64,000 nt of DNA from Celoporthe dispersa (Eukaryota; Ascomycota; Sordariomycetes; Diaporthales; Cryphonectriaceae), in assembly GCA_016584495.1 (NCBI GenBank), contig WAID01000003.1:868001-932000 (forward strand), written 5' to 3'. Within the stretch, counting starts at the first letter, position 1, and each line of letters opens with the position of its first letter. A model generated the notes under the pieces. That model was given only the letters and a program-made list of their open reading frames with translations, did not search any database and had not been told where the DNA came from. A program made the translations under genes and the position numbers. Shown here piece after piece: positions 25,351 to 36,164 of this stretch.

Positions 25351-27055
25351 TTATTTCTTCTTTTCTATTTTTTTCTTCTTCTTCCAGTTTGTGGGGGAAG
25401 GGAGGCTGTCTGTTTGTTTCTTCTCTCCTCACCACAGCCGAGAAGTGCAAGAGAATAACTTAGAGAGAGAAAAAAAAAAGAAGAAAAAATAGAAGAAGAA
25501 AAAAAAAAAAACAAGAGAGCGGGTCCTGATGAACCAACAGACTCGATAAACTATACTGGCCTGATTGGCAGTGTATCCTCCTGCTCGTGACAGCTGTGCA
25601 GGAGAGCTGACCGCCCTGGGCTGACCATCTCTCTCGCCAACCACCCCCACCCCCCCCCCAGGCCTCCAGCTGGCTCTTGTGGGCCCCTCCCCCCCTCGGA
25701 GACGCAATAGCCATGCATAAACATACACACCCACGCCCGTACGCACGCGTGCAGATGCACACAGACTTGGCCCGGTCCAATAAAGTCCTCTCTCTCTCTC
25801 TCTCCCCCCCTCCCCTCCCCCCACACACGGAGTCTTGGTCGTCAGGCATGAACTGGTCCCACCGCCCGCCTCCTCTTTTTTCTTTTTGCCTCTGCTCATG
25901 ATCTCCTCCTCAAGGCTGCGCATGATCTCCTGAACTGCTGCCAGGTAGACCGCCTGATGACGGCGGGTGTCTGCTCTCCTTCCAAGAAGCTACAGGCTCG
26001 AATGACGGGGTCATACGGCGGCGGCTTCTTGTTCATCTGGTGCTCCTCGGGCAGGTAGTTAGCATATAGGGAAGAAAAAGAAAGCAAGAAAAACCCAAAC
26101 CCCCCGCCCCCCCCCAAAAAAAAATAACCACCAAAAACCACATCAGCTGGTGCGTGTTGACCAAGGCTGGAGGGAGGAACGAGCGGGCGGCAGAGGAGGG
26201 GGGGGGGGAGAAAAGACTCACTGCTGCCGCCATTCTTTTTCTCTTCTCTTTTTTCTGTCTTTTCTTTTTTTTTTAAACACAAAATAATAATAATAAATAA
26301 TCATTATGATTACCATCATCACGTTTAGGTTCAGGCTTGTATTCACATCTCCCTGCTCTCCTGCCTCCGCGGCAGCTACGATGCACAGCAGTTCGGCATG
26401 GCTCCTGCCTTTGTTGTCCCTCGGGGACCTCTAGAGCGGACTTTCTCTGCGATTCAGCTACAGGTCTTTTGTCCCTACAAGACGCCGCCGACGGGTACTT
26501 CTGTGTCCGCTTCTTATGTAATCCGAGGACGGCGGCTTCCACGTCCCCTCGTCTTCTTTCCTCTCTCTCTCTCTCTCTCTTCCTTTCTTCTTCTTTTTCT
26601 TCTTCTTCTTCTTGTTCTTTTTTTTTTCTTTCTTGGTCCCTTCCTCAAACTCCCACACCTGATGCTGACCACTCCCGGGCGGATCTGTTGACCCCTCAGT
26701 GGCTGGCTGGCCTACGCGATAGGGGACGCGTGTGTGGTAGGTAAGCCTTTCTTTTTCTTTCTTTTCTTCTCCCCTCCCATCTAGGGACCCGACGACTCCG
26801 AAAGATGATGCTGACCCCGCTGCGCCACCAGACAGCTCCTGCTGGAGGAGACGCGGGACCACCAAAAGCCTACACCCGCGCCAGACCATCTGCCTGTGCG
26901 TCCTCCAGGCCCGGGGTCCTCAACAGTCTCTCTCTCGTCATGCACGGCCACAGGCACTCCTCAACGCCCTCCCCTCCCCCCCGAACGAAGCCCAAGGGCC
27001 GCCCACGGCTGGCGGAGGGCCAGTCCCTCCCGACCACACCTGTGATGCGGCCATC
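25351..27055. other. Intergenic with microsatellites and a possible exon remnant
   Basis: Rich in poly-A/T and CT tracts. On the minus strand, about 26040-25890 reads as plausible coding sequence (MNKKPPPYDPVIRAC, then in another frame a helical AAVQEIMRSLEEEIM). It follows a CTAAC-like branch and a CAG. I could not connect it to a start codon or a second exon, so it is not called as a gene. Confidence 0.4.
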
Positions 27056-29144
27056 TTATCTTCTCAGTTTCTGGCGGCGGTCTAGGAACCACATCTGGAG
27101 GAGCAGGAGAGAAAATCCACACCTGTCAGCGGAGAGAAAGCCATAGAGGTGACAGGGGGGGGCGCATGGGTGTTCACATACCTGAAGCTGCTGCTTGTTC
27201 ATCGAGACAAGCTTTGAGAGGTTCAGCAGCGCGCGCTTGTCGGGTTTCGGGTTTACCTCGAACGCGGCCTCGAGGACAGCCTCGTCGTGGGGACTCATTC
27301 GGGCCCTGTCAGCACGCGTGCCGGCGCAGGGCGACGACCGGGGAACAGACCCGCCGGGGGGGGTTAGGAGGGAAGGGAGGGGACATACCTGATTATCAAC
27401 ATTCCCTGTTGTCCGCCTGGGGCGTAGAGGCCCGTCGACATAGAACTGGCCATGCCCAGGGGGTGAAAGCCTGTCGACATGGAACCAGCTGCACTTGGGA
27501 TGTGAAAGCCTGTGGTGGAACCAGCTGCACCTGGAGGGTGAAAGCCTGTGGACATGGGACCAGCTGCACCTGGAGGGTGAAAGCCTGTGGACGTGGAACC
27601 AACTGCACCTGGGGGATGAAAGCCCGTCGAGATCGGCCCGGACGCGCGCGACAACGAACCAGCACCACCATCACTACCACCACCAGGGTAGCTGCCGCCG
27701 GCGTCCGGCCTGGTGGGTTCGGGCTGGGCCGTGTCCTCACGGGCACTGCCAAACAGCGCTGCGGCCATGTATCGCTCACGGTCGGACTGGGCGCTCGGCG
27801 AGCCTTGCCCTAGCCACAGCGCCAGGGAGGACCCGCCACCAAGCGGGTGCGCCGGGTTCAGCCAGTACCTCTGGTTGTAGTGTTCCGGCTCGGGTCCGGG
27901 CTCGGGCGGACTGGATCCCGAGCGGGTGTTGTCGTCCCGGGCGGCGGCGGCGGCGGCGGACGGTGTCACCACAAGGGACGGGGGTGAACAGCTGTGTCGG
28001 GTGACTGCCTGGTTCTCGCCGAAGGGGCTGTGCTGGTGGGCGCCGGGAGCCAGGTCGGGACGATGACCTCCTGCTCCTGTGGGCCCCGCGGCGGGGCCAG
28101 CTGTTGGTGTTCCCGCAGCACGGCCCCGGAGCTCCGCCACCAGCTCCGAGGCAGCCTTCCTGCATTCCGCGATCGGCGCCCGGTCGTCAGCTTCCATGAC
28201 GAGCATCTTCTGCATGATACCCGTCACGCCCCGCGGGGCGTAGTGCTCTGCCCGCCTCGTGATCCTCCGGCACCACTCCTGCGACATGCCCCAGCTAGGA
28301 TACGGGAGCTCGTACAAGAGCTCCAGCATCACCACACCGAGCGACCAGGTATCTACAGCCGCCGTGTAGGGCACCGGCTCCTCCTTATCAATTATCTCGG
28401 GAGCGCTGTAGGTTCTTGTGCCACAGGGGCTCTGCAGGTTGCTGCCGACCTTTGCGAGGCCAAAGTCGGACAGCTTGACGGCGAGCTCACCAGGCTGTCT
28501 GTCGCAGCCGCGCTTCTCAACAAGGATGTTTTGTGGCTTGATATCCCGGTGTGCGATAGGCTCGGGCAGCCCGTGGAGATATTCCAACGCTGACAAGCAC
28601 TGCTCCAGGATCACCACGCACTCCTCGTCGGAGAAAGGAGCACTGCGGTGCTGGCCTCTCAGGTTCCCGAAGGGCATGTACTCCATGTATAGGAGGGGCT
28701 TGGGCTCTTTTTGGGCGAACAGGAGCTTCACGATATGATCCTGGGCGAGAGGTGAGCAGGCAGAGCGCTAGACCAAGGGATGGTAGGGGGAAGAAGAGGG
28801 GGAGGGGAGAGGGGGGGAATTGGTCTTGCCGCCCAACTTACGTGCGCGATCCCGCTCATGATACCGATTTCCTTCTCCCAGTCTGCTTTGTTGAAGTCCT
28901 CATCTTTCGGCTTCTTGCAAGCAACCTTTTGCCCGGTGCTCTCGTCCACGTAGGAATATACAACCCCGAACCCGCCTGCGTCAAGTAGATTCTCTTCGGT
29001 GATCTGAAGCTCTCCGCCACGCCACTGCGCTCTGTTATCACCCACGATAGCAGCACCGCTGCGCAGGCCTGCTGTATCGGCGGTGTCTTGGGTGTGCATC
29101 GTTCCTCTCAGGGGCTGCCCGACATTGGTGTCTGTGTCTGCCAT
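27056..29144 (-). CDS. Serine/threonine kinase with a C-terminal homeodomain
   Basis: About 605 residues from four exons: 29144-28842, 28740-27389, 27305-27182, 27094-27056. All junctions are GT-AG and in phase, with no indel needed. Kinase domain (~50-330): glycine loop DAGGFGVVY with the first Gly replaced by Asp, VACKKPK, WEKEIGIM, AHRDIKPQNILV, KLSDFGLAK, and YSAPEI. All catalytic residues are present. A low-complexity linker follows, then about six copies of a 13-residue STGFHPPGAAG-type repeat. The last 54 residues align without gaps to the homeodomain consensus: R-x-R before helix 1, LEAAFEVNPKP, LLNLSKLVSMNKQQLQ, and MWFLDRRQKLRR. Homeodomain position 51, almost always Asn, is Asp. 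The protein may be a nuclear kinase or a DNA-tethered kinase; this is inference. A divergent gene starts 399 bp away. Confidence 0.85.
27095..27181 (-). other. Stop-free 87-bp intron inside the homeodomain
   Basis: GTATGT...CCAG interrupts the recognition helix between the Gln and Met codons. It is a multiple of three and has no stop codon in the reading frame. Retaining it would insert 29 residues into helix 3 and probably destroy DNA binding. Confidence 0.7.
27430..27640 (-). repeat. 39-bp coding minisatellite in the kinase-homeodomain gene
   Basis: About six imperfect 39-bp units, with the plus-strand core GTGAAAGCCTGT and GGAACCAGCTGCACCTGG, encode the STGFHPPGAAG-type repeat. One unit is shortened by an in-frame deletion. 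Copy number is likely to differ between strains. Confidence 0.85.
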
Positions 29145-29543
29145 GGCTGCAGGATGGATTCAGTCTCTGTAAGGGCAGAGTGGGATGGCTCTAAACCAAA
29201 AATAGAGGAAGAGGAAGGAAAGGAACATATTTCAAATACCTTACTTGGGAATAGGCGGCGTCTATTCATGACACAAAGGCATAGGCACCGCGCGAGAGGC
29301 GCTCCTCACCCAGCTGGACCGCATGCCCTGGCTTTCAGGCAACCTTTGGTAGCCTCTGGTCTTTGTCTCCCGGAGGCCTTTGTCGCCCGGAGGCCTTTGC
29401 TGCCCAGAGAGGCCTTTGTCGCCGCGAGATCCCTGTGTCTCCTGAAGCTACTTAAACGCCCCAGAGAAACCCATAGGAACCCATCCGCCGTCTTCACCAC
29501 CATCCTTCTCACCATCAAACCCCCTCCCCCAAATTCTTCCCTC
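29145..29543. promoter_or_regulatory. Divergent promoter with a tandem CCGGAGGCCTTTG repeat
   Basis: Head-to-head intergenic region between the kinase-homeodomain gene and the gene at 29544. At about 29358-29425 a 17-22 bp unit with core GGAGGCCTTTG(T/C) is repeated about four times. Its location suggests it could bind a regulator, but no binding protein can be named. Confidence 0.5.
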
Positions 29544-31483
29544 ATGTCTTTTCCCTCAGCTCCACAAGAGCACACGATGTCCTCCTCGTCTGAACCCGCG
29601 GCCCGACAGTCTCCCGTCCCAGACGCTGCTGCATGCAGTGCTGCCGACACCGACCGTTCCCTAGAACAAGGCCGTCCTGACCTCGAGACGACAACTGTCT
29701 ATGTCCTAAAACCAACGAGCCTGCAGGCATGTCTTGTTCAGCGGATGTAAGGGCCCTTCCAAATACTCTCTCTCTCTCTCTCCTCTGTTTCCCTGTCCAC
29801 TGACAAAACAAAACAGAGACTGGAACCAGCGCCGGAGAGACGCGGAGCAGTCCTGCACAGCCGATCCCGACCAGCTACCGCCCGACCTTTCCTCCTGCAG
29901 GATCAGCAACCCGGACTTTTTTCAAGACCGCCTCGTTGAGCGGAGGTAAGAGCCTTCTACATTCTCCCTCCCTCTTCAAGTCCACTGACAGGCGAATACA
30001 GAGACTGGGCGCCGCCCTCAGACAAACAAGTACCACTCCGCCGCTACAGGGACGACCGTTATGCCCACATAAAATTCAAGCAAACGCCGCCGCCGCCGCC
30101 TGACGATAGCTCGGTTGATAGCTCGGAGGACAGCCTGGACGGCAGCTCGGACGAAGACCGCAAACGCGTGCTAGATGATCCGTACTTGCAGAAAGAGCCC
30201 CTGGCACGGGCCGAGCTGAGGCGATACTACAGGCTCGTAAAGATGGGCGGCCGCCCCTCTACCCCGTCGACAAGCTCGAGGAGATCGTCCGGCGGGGACG
30301 TCATTTGGACGAGGGTATGCTGCAACCCTGGGCGAAGGTCATGCGCTGTTTCGATGTACCTAAGCCGAATAAGGATGGCTTCTGGCATACATCCTGGAAC
30401 CGTGATAACCAATGGCCTGTCTTCACGCAGCAGCTGGAGAGCTGGCGGTGCTTCCGCCGCTGGCAGAAGCTCAACCGGGAGGCCGTTGCGGAGCTGGACT
30501 GGTCCTCACCCGAGGTGAGGAGCGCCTACCGTGCCAGGCGGGGCTCCACCTCGTCCAGGGTGAGAGGGTCCTACGAGCCCTTCATCCGCAACTTCCGGCG
30601 CGGGTCCCCAAGCTACACGGAGGCCGTGAAGAGGCTCCTCGCCGAGTTCGGCTTCACCCGGCCGCTCGAGCTCCTCCAGGACCGGGCACGGCAGGACAGG
30701 CTTACGACCTGGATCGAGTACCTCGGCTACCAGTGCTGGGAGTACTGGCAACAGGCCCACCTGGTTGAGCAGGCCCGGCCGGCACGCGACGCAGCCTGGA
30801 AGGCCCTCGCGGACGCCAACGTGCTGCTGCCGCACGAGACGGAGGAGTATGTCTGCGACGCGGCGTTTACCGTGCGGCAGTTGAGCGAGGTAGCCGACGC
30901 CAAGTGGGATCTCGAAGATGTCGAATTTGGAGAAGTGGATTGGTACGAAGAGAATACTTGGCACCGCTGCCTACAACCGCTCAACCCACCGCCGCCTGAG
31001 CAGAAGCTTCGAGAGGCCCAGGCAGCATTGATGTCGGTTCGTGAACGGAACGAGAGGCGCGGCCGCCCCGTCGAGGCCTTCAAGAAGGCGGCAGGGGAAT
31101 ACATCACCGCGAGGCAGGAGAGGAGGCGCCATCACCTCCGGGTGGAGTGGATCCGGGACCAGATCCCGCTGATCGAGGCCGAGATGAGGGCGGCGGCGGC
31201 GGCTGCTGCTGCTGGCGACAACAACGACGACGACGACGACGACGACGGGGTCCTACGGCAGGCAGTACGACAACACGAGGTGTCCCAGGCGAAGGGGAAG
31301 AAGGGCAAGAAGGGGGTGAGCAAGAAGGGGGTGAGCAAGAAGGGGGTGAGCAAGAAGGGGGTGAGCAAGAAGGGGGTGGGCAAGAGGGGGGTGTGCAAGA
31401 AGGGGGTGGGCGAGCAGGGGGTTTGGGAGGGACGCCTGCGCAGCCGGCGCAGGCCCGACAACAAAGCCGCGATAAGTGGATGA
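29544..31483 (+). CDS. Uncharacterised fungal protein with a duplicated exon unit and a basic repeat tail
   Basis: I do not know a function. Exons: 29544-29746, 29817-29945, 30002-31483. A missing C in the CCCC run at 30254-30257 must be allowed for, giving an exact frame of about 604 residues. A second in-frame ATG is at 29577. The central part is rich in Trp, Arg and Glu (DRLTTWIEYLGYQCWEYW), a pattern I associate with an uncharacterised family in plant-associated ascomycetes; this is recollection, not a search. Predicted helical, charged segments follow, then an Ala run, an Asp run and a tail of KKGVS repeats. Exons 1 and 2 end alike (LVQR, LVER), and the introns and the start of the next exon (AGACTGG) are also alike, which marks an internal duplication. 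Confidence 0.7.
31299..31424 (+). repeat. 15-bp coding minisatellite (KKGVS)
   Basis: The unit AAGAAGGGGGTGAGC is repeated about eight times. Five copies are near perfect and three are diverged at the 3' end. It encodes the Lys/Gly/Val/Ser tail of the preceding gene. Confidence 0.9.
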
Positions 31484-34400
31484 AGGGCTTGTGGGCCTTG
31501 GTGGTTTTTCTTCTTTTTTTCTTCTTTTTCTTCTTCTTCTCTCTTTGTGCTGCTGGGTTGTTTTGGTTTTTGGTTCTTGGTTCTTGGTCTTTTTTTTTCC
31601 CCCCTTCTCTTTTTTTGCGTTTTGTTGGCGAGCCCTAGACCGTAATCATTTCTCTGCACCGCTGCGGCAGGACTACAAACATCTCCAGAGCGATAGCACG
31701 ACAATATTGATAATGTATCATATCACATGTGCATCCAACCCGGACCTTGGTCGACGGACTCCCCGCTCGATGGAACAGGAATTGTGTTCGGGTGGGGGAA
31801 AAGAAGAAGAAGAAGGGCAAGGGGCAGTGGTTGATGATGATGCATCAAGAAGGAGAAAAAGGCCCTGTCATCCGGTACGAACTGTGCTCTCGTGCTGTTG
31901 AGAGGGAGGACAAAGGCATGAGGGCATCGTCGTGCCTTGCTCATCCGGGAACTGGCAAAAAAATAAAAAATAAAATAAAATAATAAAATAAAAGAAAGGC
32001 GCCGCAGAACAATTGAATAGCATGCTGGGGAAGCCTGAAGCCTCAGTGTGTCGGGGGTGCATGAGCTGCCTGTAGTCAGCATCAACATCCTGTGGGCCCA
32101 CCTTCAGACTTCTGCCCCCCCCCCCCAAGACACGAGAGAGAGAGAGAGAAGAAATGGGCCAGGAGGAAGTTTATAGGAACAGAAACAGTTTTGCTTTTTT
32201 CTTTTTCTCTTTTCCTTTTTTTTTTTCGGCTCTCCGTGAGACCCTGTCGGGAACACACCCCACCCTACAACGTCTTCCGCCATCCAGAACCCGCCCACGG
32301 TGTTTTTTCCTTCAGCCCGTCCTGGACCATGTATCCAACATCCTAGAATATAGGAGGGCAGAAGGTCCAATACGGTTTATCTCTAGAGACGAAACGGCTT
32401 CCTGGTGCGGCGTTCCCGGACATTGACGCGGCAAGCTTCACGGCCGTCTCCAACCTCGTCTACACATCAGGACATAGAGTTTTTTCCTGGACCCATCTCA
32501 ACAAATTAGAGGGCACCTGAGGTCCCCAAGAGTAGAGCAACAAGAGACGGGCCTATCAGGCTGAATATACCTGGCCAGACCTTGGTGGTGACACACCTCC
32601 AAGGGGCCAACATGTGCGAACCTGTGTAAAACATCTTCAAACGAGAACACTGCAATATGGCTCACCAGGTTGTCCCAAGGGCACACTAGCACACATCATG
32701 TCTGTCTTGATCTGTGCAAGGTCGAGAACCAGAGCTGCAATGCTAGCCCCAACACACACACACAGCAGGCCTGCTCCCCTCCCCCTCCCCCCTCCCCCCA
32801 AGAGAGGTCCGTGCATAGAGCACACCATGGTGCCTTCCCAGGCTGTCATTGCTTGTCTTGGTGGAGGGGGAGGAGCATGTGTCTGTTGCCTGGTCCAGAA
32901 GTCACACACCCGCAGGACTTTGCCCACAAGAGACTTTGTCCCCTCCCTCCGTCCCTCCTCCTTCCATCTCCTGCACACTACCTCCTGCCCTCTTTACACA
33001 CAGGTCCAGGCCATGCTCCTTCCTGCTTATGACCTGGTGGCATGTGCAGGAGAGCTCCAGAGCTCTTGTGTGGGCCCTGCATGCTGTCCAGGAGCTGCAG
33101 CCCTTCGCTGGCAGCTGCACCTCTACACTGCACCTCCATCATGGGCTCTCCAGCATGCCCTCTACCACCTCAGCCTCCCACCCCATGCTGCCATGATCAC
33201 CTGCATAGGTCTTCAGGACACACGTGGGATGTTGTTTTCTTCCAGCTCATCTGTGTTCCAGGCAGATGGCAGCACCAACACCTCCTGGGCCAGCTCTGCG
33301 TACCGTTCCACGTACTCTTCTCGTCTCTCTCTCTCTCTCGAAAAAAAAAAAAAAAAAAAGCCTCTCCGCTGTGGACTTTGACGATGTCCAGCTCTCGCCG
33401 GCCGTTGAAAAGGGCCTTGGTTCCATCTTCTCCCATGCCCCAGCCCCAGTCCCGTCTTGCTTTCATCTGCTGACCACTGTTCTTTTCCCTAGGACTGCGA
33501 CCGTGACCCGCCTCCAGGATACTAGCAATCCCCTCGGCGTCCTCCACCCTTCGATGATATATCCATCTCCCTTGTCTCCTTGGCGAGTGCCGTCAAAAGA
33601 AGCACAACACTGTCAGCACTTTATCTCCTGTCGAACCCTCTGGCCAACGGACATGTCCTGGGAGAATATAGTCTGACAAGGCCGGACTGCCCCGTCTCAC
33701 GTCATGCATCCTCAGAAGCCATTACCGACATGTGTGCACCCTTCCTGGATGCACGTCAACCTGCAGCTCTGTCCACTGCCCCCAAAGACATCGGAGAGTG
33801 GGGGTGTTGTCGCCCCTCCCGCTGATACACTCTGGACCCATCTTCTGCTGCCTCCTCAAAACCCCCTGTACAATCCTCACCTCCAGAATGCATCTGGAAA
33901 GCCTGCCCGTGAAGCGGCCGCATCACGCACGGCTGTGGAGACATAGCAAGTGGCTGCGATGCTTGTGAGCCGAGTCGTCGCTCTGGCCTCCTCCGTGTAT
34001 CTGACGTCAGGACTTTTGGCTGCAGGGCGGCTTGTGCACCTGACAACGTCGAGACGATGACAACTATCTACCTATCCCCCAACAGCCTTGTGCCTCTCTC
34101 TACTCTCCACAGACCATGCTGAAGAAAAAAAACATCAGGATCTCCGAGGGGCTGCTGCTAGTAGTGCTGGCGATGTCTCGGGAATTTCTGCAGAGGTGTG
34201 GCGAGGATTGCGTGGACTGCCCCCCGTCTTGTTCATGTTGTGTGGCCTATGATTACCACACCCAGCCTCGAGCCGCCCTTCCGGTTTGTGGGCAGGAGCC
34301 GACACTTTGATGGATGCACTTTCCAGAAGGATATCCATCGATCTTCAATACTGGTTTTTTTTTTGGGGGTTTTTTTTAATTATTATCTTGTGACGTGGGG

Positions 34401-36164
34401 CTGGACGACATGATGTCCTGCGTGGGTTCTAGATTGCGCTGTCCTGATGCCGACCCGGCCTGATGCTGCCCTCTGACTTGCACCAGCTCTATGCGCACCT
34501 TCAGAAGACCCCCGGCTCCCCTCAGTTCCAGGTCATGTCTGGACCACCGCGGGGAAACCTGCGCAGTAGGCCGGCCAGGCCTCTGAACAGCCGTGGCAGT
34601 GTATATGGCACGGACAACACGCTACGACAGGTGCACTCGGTTACTGTGTGGTGGCCTCAACGGGTGCGTGGGAGCAGGCCGGCTGCGCCGACCACACGAC
34701 TGGCAAAGGAGACTGTCCGACATGTGAGCCCCTGCCTGTTCATCTCCCCCACCGAGCCAGCGATATCGGGGCGAGTAACCTCATGCTGACAGCCTCGTTT
34801 TGTCCTGCTGACGTCGTATTATGCGCAGAAAAAGAAAGAAAAAAAAGAAAGACAAGATTAATTTACCGGCCTCCGTGCTCCGACCAGGAAGGAGATTTGT
34901 CACAGCTGCTTTTTCCTGAGTACCCTGCTGCCCCCTCTCCTACCAGCCCCCCAGAGGGGGCCGCCCTTGAGTCCCGGGGAAAACCCGGGCGGCACAGAAA
35001 CCACCATTCAACGGCCCCCTCCCCTCTCTGGGCTCCTTGGTCAGCAATCACTCTTGCGCAGCCTCGCTTCACCTTTTCATGTCCACGGTACCTGGCCAGG
35101 GCACCACGCTCACGTCCGTGATATTTCCTAACCGGGTCTAAGCTCGTGGACGGGAAAGGAAAAAAGAAAAAGGAACAAAGGAAAAAAACCAAAAAAAAAC
35201 CAAGAATAATGTTTTAGGGCGAACCACTGGGGCCGGCAAGGTCCGCGACAGAGGAGGGTGGCTTGGTTTGACTTTCCTGCACCAGCCCGCCGCTCCCTTC
35301 CTATCATTCTTGCCTCCCATCGTATCATTCAAACCCGAGGCGGCTGGCCCAGGCGCTCGACGCGCGCGGAGTTCCCCCCTCAGGCCAGGCGGGCGGAGGG
35401 ACACATTCCAGGCGAGGCAATTGTGGCTTGCAGGCGATGCTACATGGTGAGTTTTGCGTTGATACCCGACAGAAGAAATTTCGTGTGTCACAGCAGCAGG
35501 CAGCTGACGAAATTAATCTAAACAGCGGCGAGAAGCTTGTGCTACGCGGCCAGGTCACCTGGAAACGGCCAGAAACCGGTGGAGACGAGAGGAACCGTGC
35601 CCTCCTGCGGCCAGGGAGTAGTATCTACTGTGTGCACTCTGGACTATATACGTACCGATACAAGTTTTCCCTGCAAGGTTTGTTGTACCCTTTATTTTCC
35701 CTTTTTTTGTTTTCCCTTTCTGCATGTCTCAGCACTCTGGGAACATGCATGCCCCATAGCACACGTCTCGCTGCCGATCCTTCTTGTTGTTGTGTTTTTT
35801 TTTTCGTCCTGCCCAGCCACACACATACACGTGCAGCACACACACACACAGAGAGAGAGAGAGAGACGGAGAGTGGGAGCGTTACAGAGCCTCACCTCTC
35901 TCGCCCTGTGATGTATACCATCTTGCTCTCTGTTTCGTCTCTGTCCTCTTGGGCTCCCTTCCGTTTTCTCACTCTTGTCTACCAACCACGATCATCTATA
36001 TAAACTCCCTTCATGTCCCCCTTTCTGCTTTATAAAAAAGTGTCTACACATCAGCACACACAACAACAAGCAACACATACAGCAACACACACACACACAC
36101 ACACACACGCACACCAGATCTTCTTCAATTTGTTTGACCCCTCCTCTATTCCCCCTCAACAGCC
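31484..36164. other. Gene-poor stretch with microsatellites
   Basis: This 4.7 kb holds poly-A/T, CT and CA tracts and many small ORFs without domains. Near 36080-36111 there is a CA dinucleotide run just upstream of the next gene. I found no convincing gene, RNA gene or intact mobile element. It may hold old, decayed repeats, but I could not define their ends. Confidence 0.5.
35994..36003 (+). promoter_or_regulatory. TATA-like element upstream of the zinc-finger gene
   Basis: TCTATATAAA lies about 165 bp upstream of the ATG at 36165, followed by CT/CA-rich leader sequence. Its spacing fits a fungal core promoter with a 5' leader of about 130 bases. Confidence 0.4.

Noticed and set aside
25890..26040. 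Separate minus-strand gene
   Set aside because: A coding-like piece exists, but I found no start codon, second exon or consistent frame.
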